From Vibrio ponticus (GTDB taxonomy: Bacteria; Pseudomonadota; Gammaproteobacteria; Enterobacterales; Vibrionaceae), in the NCBI RefSeq assembly GCF_009938225.1, contig NZ_AP019657.1, forward strand, positions 2,666,001-2,730,000: a DNA stretch of 64,000 nt, given 5' to 3'. Position numbers and translations under genes: made by a program. The notes below the pieces were generated by a model. That model was not told where the DNA came from and did not search any database. It was given only the letters and a program-made list of their open reading frames with translations. Positions 48,663 through 58,008 of the stretch are shown in pieces (the first letter of the stretch is position 1; every line of letters begins with the position of its first letter).

Positions 48663-49154
48663 TTAACCTTGAGCCACTTGCTCAATGTATTCCACTTGAA
48701 CTGGCTTGGTGAATGCGCCAGGACGAAGTGCCTGTACTTGAGAGACGATGTCAGCCAAAGCCCAATCGCGCTCAAGTAATAAATGTGCTGCGAGTAAACC
48801 AGTGCGACCAGAACCGCCCATGCAGTGCATCGCGACTTTGCCACCTTGCTCAACGATTTGATGCAGTGTCGGCGCCACCTCTGCCCATTTAGCGGCAAAT
48901 TTACCATCTGGAGCGCAGTCATCTTCAATCTCTAATTGAAACCACTGCATACCTAACTCTTTTGTTAATGAGCCAAGTTGAGAAACGTTTTTTTCTGCCA
49001 GTTCGCGATCGTCCAAAGCAGTGACAATCGCTTGCACACCTTGTTGCTTAAGTTGCTCTAGGCTCTCGTAAAGAGAAGCATCTTTCGTGCCTGGACATGG
49101 CGTTAAAATCAACGCGCCTTGTTCAACATCAAGTTGCCATGTTGGGTGTGTCAT
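48663..49154 (-). CDS. Dual-specificity/tyrosine-type phosphatase of the ars operon
   Basis: 163 residues from the third of three consecutive ATGs, which has the best distance from AAGGAG. The P-loop VAMHCMGGSGRTGLLAAHLL (HC-x5-R, about 109-118) and an upstream general-acid Asp in EIEDDCAPDG make it a cyclin-dependent-kinase-inhibitor-type or dual-specificity phosphatase. Such genes recur in arsJ-gapdh operons; it is not a classical ArsC arsenate reductase, and its job in arsenic handling is unclear. Confidence 0.82.
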   Translation of the reverse strand: MTHPTWQLDVEQGALILTPCPGTKDASLYESLEQLKQQGVQAIVTALDDRELAEKNVSQLGSLTKELGMQWFQLEIEDDCAPDGKFAAKWAEVAPTLHQIVEQGGKVAMHCMGGSGRTGLLAAHLLLERDWALADIVSQVQALRPGAFTKPVQVEYIEQVAQG

Positions 49155-49165
49155 CATCATTCTCC

Positions 49166-50167
49166 TTACACCAAACCTACTTTACGTACCAACTCAGCGG
49201 TGCGAGTTGCGTAACCCATTTCGTTATCGTACCAAGCGTAGATTTTCACCATGCGTGTACCTACAACCATAGTCGACAGAGCGTCCACTATGGTAGAACG
49301 TTGGTCACCTTTGTAATCGATTGAAACTAGTGGGCGTTCTTCAAAACCTAGGATGCCTTTTAGCTCACCCTCTGACGCCTCTTTAAGTAGTGCATTCACT
49401 TCTTCAGCTGTCGTATCGCGCTTAACATCGAAAATGATGTCAGTTAGAGATGCGTTCGCAAGAGGGACACGTACCGCGTGACCATTAATCTTACCGGCAA
49501 GCTCTGGGAAGATTTCGACGATTGCCGTTGCTGAACCCGTTGTGGTCGGGATCAAGCTCATACCACATGCACGGGCGCGTCGTAGATCTTTGTGTGGTGC
49601 ATCTAAAATGGTTTGTGTGTTGGTTAAATCGTGAATCGTGGTAAACGACGATTGCTCAATACCTAACTTCTCATGAATCACTTTAACCACAGGAGCAATA
49701 CAGTTCGTAGTACAAGAAGCCGCAGTGACAATTCGGTGGATATCTGGGTTAAAGATGTCATCATTCACACCCACCACAATGTTCGCAATACCCTCTTCTT
49801 TCACTGGCGCTGAAACCACGACGCGCTTAACACCTTGCTCAAGATACTTATTAAGAAACTCGGTTTTACGATGCACACCGGTTGCTTCAATCACGACGTC
49901 ACAGTCCGACCAATCAACCGCATCAATCTCTTTCTCGCGAGTGGTTTTAATGCGCTGACCAGCAATAATCATTTCATCACCGTCAGTGGTCACTGCGTGA
50001 TTCCAACGCCCTTGTACCGAGTCAAACTCAAGCAAATGCGCCAGTGTGTTGCAGTCGCCTGCTACATCATTAATCAACACAAACTCTAACTCCGGCCAGT
50101 CAAACGCAGCGCGAAGTGCTAAGCGGCCGATGCGACCAAATCCGTTGATACCTACTTTAATCGTCAT
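49166..50167 (-). CDS. ArsJ-associated glyceraldehyde-3-phosphate dehydrogenase
   Basis: 333 residues from ATG 50167 (AAAGAGA before it). NAD site [18 protein letters not shown] (about 4-21), catalytic Cys in [14 protein letters not shown] (about 151), His in [11 protein letters not shown] (about 178), and the C-terminal [15 protein letters not shown]. In ars operons this enzyme makes 1-arseno-3-phosphoglycerate from arsenate, which ArsJ exports. The housekeeping gapA is expected elsewhere. It follows arsR by 20 bases. Confidence 0.93.
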   Translation of the reverse strand: MTIKVGINGFGRIGRLALRAAFDWPELEFVLINDVAGDCNTLAHLLEFDSVQGRWNHAVTTDGDEMIIAGQRIKTTREKEIDAVDWSDCDVVIEATGVHRKTEFLNKYLEQGVKRVVVSAPVKEEGIANIVVGVNDDIFNPDIHRIVTAASCTTNCIAPVVKVIHEKLGIEQSSFTTIHDLTNTQTILDAPHKDLRRARACGMSLIPTTTGSATAIVEIFPELAGKINGHAVRVPLANASLTDIIFDVKRDTTAEEVNALLKEASEGELKGILGFEERPLVSIDYKGDQRSTIVDALSTMVVGTRMVKIYAWYDNEMGYATRTAELVRKVGLV

Positions 50168-50187
50168 AATCGTGTCTCTTTCTACAT

Positions 50188-50529
50188 TTATCGGCAGCAA
50201 ACAGGACGACCCTGTATTGCTTTAAGTCTTTCGATATCTTGTTGGTACTCTGTTTTCAAGCAGTTTGATGCAACAAGATCATCGATCAATTTATTCATCC
50301 AGCCCGGTAACGAGGGTGCACGGCGATAGAACACCCACTGCCCTTGGCGTACATCAACTAAGATGCCACTCGAGCGAAGTTGAGCTAAATGACGGGAAAT
50401 CTTTGGTTGGCTCTCATTGAGAGCCTGAGTTAAGTCACCAACACACAAACACTCTTCGCGCATGATTAACATTAGACAACGCACGCGAGTCTCATCGGAA
50501 AGTAACTTGAAAAATTGATGTGGTAACAT
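50188..50529 (-). CDS. arsR: ArsR-family metalloregulator
   Basis: 113 residues. Winged helix: [47 protein letters not shown]. The As(III) site is the pair of Cys in EECLCVGDL (about 27-29), typical of ArsR, plus a CC pair at the C-terminus (RPVCCR). Without arsenite it should bind the operator just upstream and close the operon arsR-gapdh-phosphatase-arsJ. Confidence 0.93.
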   Translation of the reverse strand: MLPHQFFKLLSDETRVRCLMLIMREECLCVGDLTQALNESQPKISRHLAQLRSSGILVDVRQGQWVFYRRAPSLPGWMNKLIDDLVASNCLKTEYQQDIERLKAIQGRPVCCR

Positions 50530-50535
50530 AACTAA

Positions 50536-50563
50536 ATATACTCATATATGGATATGCGTATAT
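50536..50563 (-). promoter_or_regulatory. ArsR operator
   Basis: ATATACTCATAT ATGG ATATGCGTATAT: inverted repeat with 11 of 12 matched positions per arm, six bases upstream of the arsR start, overlapping its ribosome-site and promoter area. Confidence 0.72.
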
Positions 50564-50647
50564 CTTTATTTATTTTTTACCATTGATCAAGTACTGAATC
50601 ATCGCTGTCACAAAAGATTCATCTAAGGAAAAAAGGAAGGACTCTTA

Positions 50648-51868
50648 TCAAGAGTGGATAGATTGGCTCCAACGCTGAGCTTGGGTAATTTTATCCATCA
50701 CATCATCGAGAGAAAGACCAAGACTGTCGCAGGCTTGCTGCATTTCTTGCCAATCTGATTTCTCGTAAGATTCTGCGATCGTGAGTAAAACACCGTATGC
50801 GCCTTGACGTTGCAATAGCGCCTGTTTAATCGTCGTGCTCAGTGGCAGTTGTTCGAGTAAATCTTCAATTGAGAGATCGAACATCGCATCTAAGATTGAA
50901 AACAGACCAATTAAGAAGGCTTGTTCTTTATGAGGTTGAAATAAACTATGAGTGGACATCAAAGCACAGAATTGTGCTCTTTGTAGTGCCATCAATAGTA
51001 GTTCTCGTGGTTTTTTAGTGGTAATAAATGAAGCAACGGTGAGCGATACAAACATTTTTAGCCGCTCTTGTCCGAGGTAAATTAACGCCTGACGAAAAGA
51101 CGAAATCGTCACTTCAAGACGATCCGAATGGCTATTTACAAAACAGAGCAATTTAAAAGATAACGTCGCGTCCTTTGCTACGATACGTTCGACCTTGGCA
51201 AAATCGACTTCTGTCTTGCACACCTCTTGGAAAAGTTCCATGGCAATAATTTGCTCTGGACTGATGTAGCGCTGTCTCACCATCTTGGGCTTACTAAAAA
51301 AGTAGCCTTGGAAAAAATGAAAACCCGCTTCACGAACTTGGTTAAATTCACTCGCGGTTTCAACACGCTCAGCCAGATATTTACGCTTACTGCCCTGTGC
51401 GATACGTTGCGAAACAAACTGACACGCCGCATCTAACCCCATCGCACTAATGTCGATTTTAACAATGTGCACTAAAGGTAAAAAACGCTCCCACTCTGGA
51501 GTGTAGATAAAATCATCCAACGCGATTAAATAGCCATTCTGTTTCAGCTCACGGATTGCAGCATAAAGTTCATCATTCGGCTGACATGTTTCTAGCACTT
51601 CGATGACGACTTTTTGTTTAGGTAATGCCAGTGGCAAGCGACGAACTAAGCTCTGGTGAGTAAAGTTGATAAAACAGCGAGAGTGATCATTGGTTGGGCT
51701 AATACCAATGCTCAGTAAATTTTCAGCAATCAGACGATAAGTGGCACGATTCGACTCAATGTGCATCGGATAAGCGTTATTTTCGCCATCTCGAAACAAC
51801 AACTCATACCCAAGAGTTTGTTGGCGAGTATTGAGGATCGGTTGTCTAGCTACATAGGTCTGTTTCAT
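50648..51868 (-). CDS. EAL-HDOD signalling protein (CdgJ/YuxH type)
   Basis: 406 residues. The N-terminal EAL-like domain (about 1-210) starts YVARQPILNTRQQTLGYELLFRD and keeps KVVIEVLE, LIALDDF, VKIDIS and QGYFF, but the EAL motif reads ELL and DDFG reads DDFI. The C-terminal HDOD domain (about 215-395) includes VERIVAKDATLSFKLLCFVNS and FRQALIYLGQERLKMFVSL. This layout is that of V. cholerae CdgJ, a c-di-GMP phosphodiesterase acting on motility. Given the altered motifs, catalysis may be weak or lost. Cytoplasmic. Alone on its strand. Confidence 0.82.
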   Translation of the reverse strand: MKQTYVARQPILNTRQQTLGYELLFRDGENNAYPMHIESNRATYRLIAENLLSIGISPTNDHSRCFINFTHQSLVRRLPLALPKQKVVIEVLETCQPNDELYAAIRELKQNGYLIALDDFIYTPEWERFLPLVHIVKIDISAMGLDAACQFVSQRIAQGSKRKYLAERVETASEFNQVREAGFHFFQGYFFSKPKMVRQRYISPEQIIAMELFQEVCKTEVDFAKVERIVAKDATLSFKLLCFVNSHSDRLEVTISSFRQALIYLGQERLKMFVSLTVASFITTKKPRELLLMALQRAQFCALMSTHSLFQPHKEQAFLIGLFSILDAMFDLSIEDLLEQLPLSTTIKQALLQRQGAYGVLLTIAESYEKSDWQEMQQACDSLGLSLDDVMDKITQAQRWSQSIHS

Positions 51869-51898
51869 TTGCCACTACGTTAGATAATTATTGATAAA

Positions 51899-52516
51899 TC
51901 ATGCTTTAGCGGTTGCTAGTAGTGCACCGCAACCCACAAACATCGATCCAAAAACCTTATTAATTTTCGCCATCACTCTTTCCGAGCGAATAAAACGTCC
52001 CATTTGCGAAGCCAGGGTGGTGTAACCCAACATCACAATTGCGTCGATAACAACCGTCGTCACTCCCAGAATTGCAAATTGGATCAATTGTGGTTGGTCT
52101 GGATTAATAAACTGAGGAAAAAGCGCCACCAAAAATACGATCGATTTAGGATTTGTTAAGTTAATAAACACCGCACTGCGCAGCAACGCTAAACCGGTTC
52201 GATTCTCATCGCTGTTATGAGTTGCCAAGCTCGCTTTATCACGCCACTTTTGAATACCTAGCCACACAAGGTAAGCTGCCCCAACCCATTTGATCACAGT
52301 AAAAGCCATGGCGGACTGAGCCACCAGCGCACCGATGCCCGCACCAACTAAAATAATGTGACAAGCCAAACCAATTTGCAGACCAACAATCGCCCCTAAA
52401 GATTTGCGTGTTCCGTAACTTAAACCATTGCTAATAGAGTTAACGGTACCTGACCCTGGAGCCAAACTAAAAACGATCGCGGTTACTACGTAAGCTAACC
52501 AAACATGCAAATCCAT
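51899..52516 (-). CDS. rhtB: Homoserine/homoserine-lactone exporter RhtB
   Basis: 205 residues, LysE-type with six membrane segments. FSLAPGSGTVNSISNGLSYG, GLQIGLACHIILVGAGIGAL, KWVGAAYLVWLGIQKWRDKA and AVFINLTNPKSIVFLVALFPQFI follow E. coli RhtB closely. Exports homoserine and its lactone. GAGAGG stands before the ATG. Divergent from pldB, the same rhtB-pldB-yigL order as in E. coli. Confidence 0.92.
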   Translation of the reverse strand: MDLHVWLAYVVTAIVFSLAPGSGTVNSISNGLSYGTRKSLGAIVGLQIGLACHIILVGAGIGALVAQSAMAFTVIKWVGAAYLVWLGIQKWRDKASLATHNSDENRTGLALLRSAVFINLTNPKSIVFLVALFPQFINPDQPQLIQFAILGVTTVVIDAIVMLGYTTLASQMGRFIRSERVMAKINKVFGSMFVGCGALLATAKA

Positions 52517-52600
52517 GGTGTAATACCTCTCGACTAAACTTCATTAGCCAAACATAATTAAAACTTGTCACAAACCCAAGGTAGTTCAGGTTCATAAAAT

Positions 52601-53590
52601 ATGACCACAATCAGTGCAGTCAATCCGCTTTCTTATACTCAAGAGTCTAATTTTGAGCAAGCAATCAATAACGAAATTGCTGAGCTATGGCACAGTCGTA
52701 AACAAGGATTTATACGCACTGCCGACAAACGTAAGTTAGCTTGGGTCTCGCTTACCGCACCGCACCATACAAAGGTAATTGTAGTGGTAAATGGGCGCAT
52801 CGAATGCACCGACAAATACCAAGAGCTTTTTTATGATCTATTTCGTCAAGGTTATGACATTTACTCTTATGATCATCGTGGCCAAGGTCGCTCTGATCGC
52901 TTAGTCAAAAACCATGATATTGGTTATGTCGAAGAGTTTGATGATTACGTACAAGACCTTGATTTAATGGTTAAACACTTTAGTTTAAACCACTATCAAA
53001 AACGCTACCTTCTTGGGCACTCGATGGGTGGTAATGTGATCACCCGTTACGTCCAGACTCACCCTGAACACCCATTTGATGCGATGGCGCTTAGCGCTCC
53101 TATGTTTGGGGTCAATGTGCCTTGGTACCTAAAACCGATTGCTCGTTGGGTAGGGCAAATCTTGACGGCGTTACATGCCGAACCTAATTACGCTCCGGGA
53201 CAGAAGCCTTACTACGCCAAACCATTCGATGGCAATCTGCTGAGTCAAAGTAGCGTGCGCTACCACTGGTTCCGTAATCTTTATGATGAACAACCGGAAT
53301 TGCAAGTGGGTGGCGCAAGCACTCGTTGGGTATGGCAAGGGTTAGTCGCCTGCAAACAAGCGATCCTCATGACCCGACAAGTCAGAATACCTCTGCTATT
53401 ACTGCAAGCTAGCGATGACAAAGTTGTCGCCAATGAGGCACAGGTTCAGTTCATCAAAAAATTAGCTAAGACCAATCGCACCTGTGCTTTGAAGATAATT
53501 TATCACGCCAGACACGAATTATTATTCGAGCATGATAACGCGCGTAATTTGGCGCTCGACACAACGCTCGATTTCTTTGCTCAATACTGA
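52601..53590 (+). CDS. pldB: Lysophospholipase L2
   Basis: 329 residues, alpha/beta hydrolase at the inner membrane. Nucleophile Ser in YLLGHSMGGNVITRY (about 143), oxyanion-side IVVVNGRIECTDKYQELFYDL, DHRGQGRSDR, acid Asp in LLLQASDDKVV (about 276) and late His in HARHELLFE (about 307). Removes acyl chains from lysophospholipids. Followed after 185 bases by yigL. Confidence 0.93.
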   Translation: MTTISAVNPLSYTQESNFEQAINNEIAELWHSRKQGFIRTADKRKLAWVSLTAPHHTKVIVVVNGRIECTDKYQELFYDLFRQGYDIYSYDHRGQGRSDRLVKNHDIGYVEEFDDYVQDLDLMVKHFSLNHYQKRYLLGHSMGGNVITRYVQTHPEHPFDAMALSAPMFGVNVPWYLKPIARWVGQILTALHAEPNYAPGQKPYYAKPFDGNLLSQSSVRYHWFRNLYDEQPELQVGGASTRWVWQGLVACKQAILMTRQVRIPLLLLQASDDKVVANEAQVQFIKKLAKTNRTCALKIIYHARHELLFEHDNARNLALDTTLDFFAQY

Positions 53591-53775
53591 TGTCTCTGAA
53601 CAGACGGGGATTCGATGAACAGATAAATCGAGTTATATTGTTGTTATTTAGAGAAAATAAATAAGGAAATAGAGAGGTGTTTTTTTACCCTCTTTTTCTT
53701 TCCCCAATTGAAGTAAACTAACCACCTCGCAATTCGGCTTCTCGCATTGCAGCGTTATGTTCACATGAGGGCAAT

Positions 53776-54603
53776 ATGACCACAGCACGCAAAGACACCC
53801 CATTCCAACTTGTCGCCTCAGATCTTGATGGTACGCTTCTCGCACCAGACCATAAGCTCAGCGCTTTCTCAAAGCAGACCCTTAAAGATCTTCACGACAA
53901 AGGCTTCACCTTTATCTTTGCGACGGGTCGTCACCATATCGACGTAGCGGGTATTCGTGAACATGTGGGTATTCCAGCTTACATGGTGACATCAAACGGC
54001 GCACGCGTGCACGACCAACATAATAAGCTGATGTACAGCAACAACGTACCAATGGATTTAGTTAAACAAGTGATCGACACGATCAAAGTTGATCCAGAAA
54101 TCTTTATTCATTTGTACCGTAATGATGACTGGATGCTAAACCGCGATGATGAGTTTCTACGTAACTATCATGAAGAATCAGGCTTTAGCTACACACTCTA
54201 TGATGTGAATAATCCACCAGTGGATGGCATTGCTAAACTGTTTTTCACTCACCCAGATCAAGACCATGATTACCTGGTGAAATTTGAAGATGAGCTCAAT
54301 GAAAAATTTGGCGACCAGCTAAACATCGCCTTCTCTACACCTTGGTGTTTGGAAGTGATGGCTGCTGACGTATCAAAAGGTGATGCACTCAAAGTTATCG
54401 CGGAATCACTCGGACTGAAACTAGAAAACTGCATCGCATTTGGTGATGGGATGAATGACGTTGAAATGCTGCAAATGGCGGGTCGTGGCTTGGTGATGGA
54501 AACCTCACACCAACGTGTGAAAAACGCGCTACCAAACAACGAAGTCATTGGCAGTAATGCAAATGATGCCGTGGCGCACTATCTACAAGATCACCTACTG
54601 TAA
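53776..54603 (+). CDS. yigL: HAD phosphatase YigL (pyridoxal phosphate phosphatase)
   Basis: 275 residues, HAD subfamily IIB (Cof type). Motif I VASDLDGTLLAPD (Asp nucleophile, about 15-17), motif II FATGRHH (Thr near 49), motif III Lys in DVSKGDALK, motif IV IAFGDGMNDVEML (about 221-233). The E. coli protein dephosphorylates pyridoxal phosphate and sugar phosphates. The ATG follows GAGGGCAAT. Own terminator downstream. Confidence 0.92.
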   Translation: MTTARKDTPFQLVASDLDGTLLAPDHKLSAFSKQTLKDLHDKGFTFIFATGRHHIDVAGIREHVGIPAYMVTSNGARVHDQHNKLMYSNNVPMDLVKQVIDTIKVDPEIFIHLYRNDDWMLNRDDEFLRNYHEESGFSYTLYDVNNPPVDGIAKLFFTHPDQDHDYLVKFEDELNEKFGDQLNIAFSTPWCLEVMAADVSKGDALKVIAESLGLKLENCIAFGDGMNDVEMLQMAGRGLVMETSHQRVKNALPNNEVIGSNANDAVAHYLQDHLL

Positions 54604-54622
54604 TCTTGAGTTAAAGATTGAT

Positions 54623-54649
54623 AAGGCAGCACTCGCTGCCTTTATTTTT
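54623..54649. terminator. Terminator between yigL and the EVE gene
   Basis: AAGGCAGC ACTC GCTGCCTTTATTTTT, eight-base stem, T-rich tail on the plus side. Confidence 0.82.
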
Positions 54650-55115
54650 GTCTAGAAGGTCGCAGCTCTTTACTTAAGATGGCTTGCCACTCCGCCTCAG
54701 AGACTGGCATTACCGACAAACGATTCCCACGCTTTACTAGCGGTAGATTGTCTAACTCGGGCATCGCTTTCAACACCGATAAGGGGATCACCCGCTCTGT
54801 CTTGCGGACAAATTCAATATCGACCATAAACCAACGTGGGTTCTCTGGTGTTGATTTGGCATCGAAATAATCACTCTCAAGATCAAAAGCAAAATGATCG
54901 GGGTAAGACTCTTTCGTCACTTTGGCTATTCCGGCAACACCAACATGCTTGCACGAAGAGTGATAAATGAGTACGAAATCCCCCAGCTTCACCTCATCTC
55001 GCAACATATTCCGCGCTTGATAGTTGCGCACCCCTTCCCAACACGAGGTATTTTGTGTTCGTAGAGTGTCAATAGAGAAGGTGTCTGGTTCTGTTTTGAA
55101 CAACCAATATGCCAT
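54642..55115 (-). CDS. EVE-domain protein
   Basis: 157 residues from ATG 55115, preceded by GAGGACATT; the open frame reaches 16 codons further without a ribosome site. The EVE fold (PUA-like, binds modified bases) shows YWLFKTEPDTFSIDTL, WEGVRNYQARNMLRDEVKLGDFVLIYHSS and VGVAGIAKV. EVE proteins are thought to read modified nucleotides in RNA or DNA; ligand here unknown. Divergent from the COG3650 lipoprotein gene with 38 bases between. Confidence 0.88.
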   Translation of the reverse strand: MAYWLFKTEPDTFSIDTLRTQNTSCWEGVRNYQARNMLRDEVKLGDFVLIYHSSCKHVGVAGIAKVTKESYPDHFAFDLESDYFDAKSTPENPRWFMVDIEFVRKTERVIPLSVLKAMPELDNLPLVKRGNRLSVMPVSEAEWQAILSKELRPSRQK

Positions 55116-55153
55116 AATGTCCTCAGTATCAGTTCGGATAAGGAAGATATAGC

Positions 55154-56686
55154 ATGAAGGCATTGAGAAACCCAGCGATGCTGGTCAGCCTTTTGGCATT
55201 GCAAGCGTGCTCGACATTAGATTTTTCATCAAGCGAGTCAGAATCTCAACCCAGTTTGCCACTCGCCAATCTTGAGCAGCCAAACTCAATACAGCCACAA
55301 CCTTTTATTCTGCGCGGTGAAGTGATCCTCGGTCATGAAGCTCAATCGATTCAACCTTGCGGTAGTGAGCAGCAATACTGGCTTTCAATCGATAACGATA
55401 AATTTAATCAAGCGCTGCGCCTGATCAATACCCCTTATCAACCCATGTATGGTGAACTGATTGGTCATCTAGAAACCTCAAGCCAAGATGGCTTCGATGG
55501 TGACTACAATGCTCGCTTTGTGGTATCAAAGATCAACGTACTAAGTGCAGAAAACCCAAATCGCTGTGACCGTGCTATCCAACCTACCCAAGCTTTTGGC
55601 ACTGAGCCATTCTGGTCACTCTCTGTCTCAAACAGCGAATTGACCTTTTCGCCTATGGGTGGTCAAAAGCAAATTTTGCCGATCACCTCATCAAAAATTA
55701 AATCTGATCGCCAGCGTTATCAATTTGCAGAGGGTCAACTAGAGCTTACCCAGCGTAGTTGTTCAGATGGCATGAGTGACAGTCTCTATGGTTGGACTTC
55801 GACACTCACGCTAGCTGACCAAACTTATCAAGGCTGCGCAACATTAAGCAATCGAGACCAGAGCCTTAACTGGTCAGGTAAATATCAAGCTTCTTCAACC
55901 CAGAGCAGTGGGTTTAGCGTCATACTCGAGATGCAACCGGATCATGGTGCGACAACAACTTATCGTTACCTCGATGGTAGCGGCGATTTAGTTGAGCGCG
56001 GTTACTGGCAGCAACTCTCGCCACAACAAGTGCAAGTGGTCATGACACACCACCAGCAGCAACCCTTACTCTCTGAACGCTTGTTTGTGCGCAGCGACGA
56101 GCAGTTAACCGCAGACAAAGAGAAAGTCGGAGATGTGGTTTATCCAATTGCCGATGGCGGTTTAACCTTATTTAAGACTGAGCAAAACAACACTCATCAG
56201 CAAAAACAAAGTCGTACTAATGCGGTTCCTTCATCGGCAAGCTTTAATCCGAAAGTGGATCGCGCACTACGTGATTACTTTAGCCAAAATAATATTGATG
56301 CCGGAGGCACACGCTACCGCTGGCTCACCTACGATCTCAATGGTGATGGGCAAGATGAATTACTTACTCAATTAGATTGGTGCGGCTCTGGTGGCTGCAC
56401 TTTGCTGATCTTTGCAAACCAACAACAAAAATGGGTCTTCAACAGCCGCATGACTTTAGTCAATACGCCACTCAACTTGGGTCATAAAAACCATCAAGGT
56501 TGGCAAGATTTAGTGTTATTTGTCCGTGGTGGTGGCGCGGTACCAAATCAGCATGTTTTACGTTTTAACAATGGCAGCTACCCACTCAATCCAAGTATGG
56601 CTCCAATCGCCAGTTTTGATGATATTAGTCCTATACAGCTGTTTAGCGATGGACTGACACCTCATCAAGAAGGGGTAAAAATGTAA
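55154..56686 (+). CDS. COG3650-type lipoprotein with EF-hand-like repeat
   Basis: 510 residues. Lipoprotein signal MKALRNPAMLVSLLALQACS with lipobox LQAC. A first region (about 45-150) with RGEVILGHEAQSIQPCG, a second (about 155-245) with TQAFGTEPFWSLSVSNSEL and QRSCSDGMSD typical of COG3650 envelope proteins, a middle NlpE/META-like piece (about 250-345), and a C-terminal part with YDLNGDGQDELLTQLDWCGSGGC, where DLNGDGQDE fits a Ca-binding EF-hand loop. Likely periplasm-facing outer membrane. Function unknown. Its stop overlaps the DTW gene start. Confidence 0.75.
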   Translation: MKALRNPAMLVSLLALQACSTLDFSSSESESQPSLPLANLEQPNSIQPQPFILRGEVILGHEAQSIQPCGSEQQYWLSIDNDKFNQALRLINTPYQPMYGELIGHLETSSQDGFDGDYNARFVVSKINVLSAENPNRCDRAIQPTQAFGTEPFWSLSVSNSELTFSPMGGQKQILPITSSKIKSDRQRYQFAEGQLELTQRSCSDGMSDSLYGWTSTLTLADQTYQGCATLSNRDQSLNWSGKYQASSTQSSGFSVILEMQPDHGATTTYRYLDGSGDLVERGYWQQLSPQQVQVVMTHHQQQPLLSERLFVRSDEQLTADKEKVGDVVYPIADGGLTLFKTEQNNTHQQKQSRTNAVPSSASFNPKVDRALRDYFSQNNIDAGGTRYRWLTYDLNGDGQDELLTQLDWCGSGGCTLLIFANQQQKWVFNSRMTLVNTPLNLGHKNHQGWQDLVLFVRGGGAVPNQHVLRFNNGSYPLNPSMAPIASFDDISPIQLFSDGLTPHQEGVKM

Positions 56687-57285
56687 TGCCCCAAGCAACA
56701 CCTTGTCCCAGCTGTGGGCTGCATCATCAATGTGTTTGTCATTTGGTGCCTCATTTTGAGGCACCAGTTCATATTGCGCTGTTGATGCACGAAAATGAGC
56801 TCAAGCGTGATACCAATACCGGTAAATGGTTGCTGCAAGCAATCCCATCAAGCAGTCAGCACGTATGGCAGCGCCGATCTCCTTGCCCTGAATTGATCAA
56901 ACTGATCAAAAATGATCGCTATCAGGTCTATTTGGTTTACCCCACGGATAACAGTGTTTCGCTAAATACGGTTAAACAAGAGGCTGATAATACTGGGAAA
57001 ATACCATTATTGATTATTCTTGATGGCACATGGCAAGAAGCAGGAAAAATGTTGAGAAAGAGTGAATGGCTGAGTGATTTACCCTGCGTCCATCTTGAAC
57101 CGAGTGAACAGTCGGATTACCAGTTAAGGCGCAACCAGCAACAAGGGCACTTGTGTACCTTGGAGGTGGGAAGTGAAATTATTAAAGAGCTTGGTCTGAA
57201 CGAGCAAGCTCAAGCATTGAATACATTCTTTCATCACTATATGCGAGTGTTTAAAGCCGATAAAAGTGGTCACGCTTTAAAGTAG
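56686..57285 (+). CDS. DTW-domain tRNA-uridine aminocarboxypropyltransferase
   Basis: 199 residues. N-terminal Cys cluster CPSCGLHHQCVCH (about 7-19) probably binds zinc; the SPOUT-like DTW domain shows VHIALLMHENELKRDTNTG and LLIILDGTWQEAGKMLRKS (about 104-122). Relatives (E. coli TapT/YfiP) put the acp group on U47 of tRNA using SAM. ATG overlaps the previous stop by one base; the 3' end overlaps yigB by nine bases in convergent orientation. Confidence 0.85.
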   Translation: MPQATPCPSCGLHHQCVCHLVPHFEAPVHIALLMHENELKRDTNTGKWLLQAIPSSSQHVWQRRSPCPELIKLIKNDRYQVYLVYPTDNSVSLNTVKQEADNTGKIPLLIILDGTWQEAGKMLRKSEWLSDLPCVHLEPSEQSDYQLRRNQQQGHLCTLEVGSEIIKELGLNEQAQALNTFFHHYMRVFKADKSGHALK

Positions 57286-57993
57286 TAGCAACGAATCCAG
57301 TTGGTGGATTTCCACATCAGGTAATACACGAGTGTGTTTCGCCTCACGTAAGCAAGTGCCTTGGTCGTTATACCAACACGCTTGAAAGCCGTTTTGTTTG
57401 GCACCAAACACATCGGTTTTCAAGTGATCGCCCACATGCAATATAGACTCACTGTCTAGAGTAAGAAATTGCTGAGTTTGACGAAACATATCGCCATGAG
57501 GCTTAGCATGGCCATTTCGACCAGCTTGTAAAATCAATGAGAAGTAGTCTGCTAAACCAATACGTTCGACATCCACATTGCCGTTGGTAATGGCCACCAG
57601 CGGGTATTTTTCGGCTAATTGTGCCATCACTTGGTGAGTGGTCTTAGGTACAACAAAATCACTCCGCAGCTCAGTCACAACTTGCAATAGATCATCTGCC
57701 GCTTGTTCCGCCTGCGCCGCCGAATAACCCAACTCAGTCAAACCGGTCGTGGTCGTGCGATGACGCCACAGCGTCAGATCGCTGTATAGCCAATTGTCTT
57801 GTTTAGCTAAATCGAGTTTTAGCTTTAACCACCAAGCCTCATCACGAGTAGCCGCAATCGGGTGATGATGAAAAAACCAAGCATTCGCTTCACGCGTCAA
57901 CCGTGCAATAACAGGACGGTTGTCATAAAGCGTGTCGTCCAAATCAAAACTCATCGCCTTGATTGGCTTTAACTGTCGGTAGTATTTCATCAC
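57277..57993 (-). CDS. yigB: HAD phosphatase YigB (FMN / riboflavin-pathway)
   Basis: 238 residues, HAD subfamily IA. Motif I MSFDLDDTLYDNRP (about 14-27), motif II VAITNGNVDVERIGL (about 131-145), Lys in GHAKPHGDMF, motif IV ILHVGDHLKTDVFGAKQNGF. E. coli YigB dephosphorylates 5-amino-6-(ribitylamino)uracil phosphate and FMN. Last gene of dapF-yigA-xerC-yigB, 15 bases after xerC, the same order as in E. coli. Confidence 0.93.
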   Translation of the reverse strand: MMKYYRQLKPIKAMSFDLDDTLYDNRPVIARLTREANAWFFHHHPIAATRDEAWWLKLKLDLAKQDNWLYSDLTLWRHRTTTTGLTELGYSAAQAEQAADDLLQVVTELRSDFVVPKTTHQVMAQLAEKYPLVAITNGNVDVERIGLADYFSLILQAGRNGHAKPHGDMFRQTQQFLTLDSESILHVGDHLKTDVFGAKQNGFQACWYNDQGTCLREAKHTRVLPDVEIHQLDSLLLL

Positions 57994-58008
57994 TTCACCC
58001 TATTTCGA

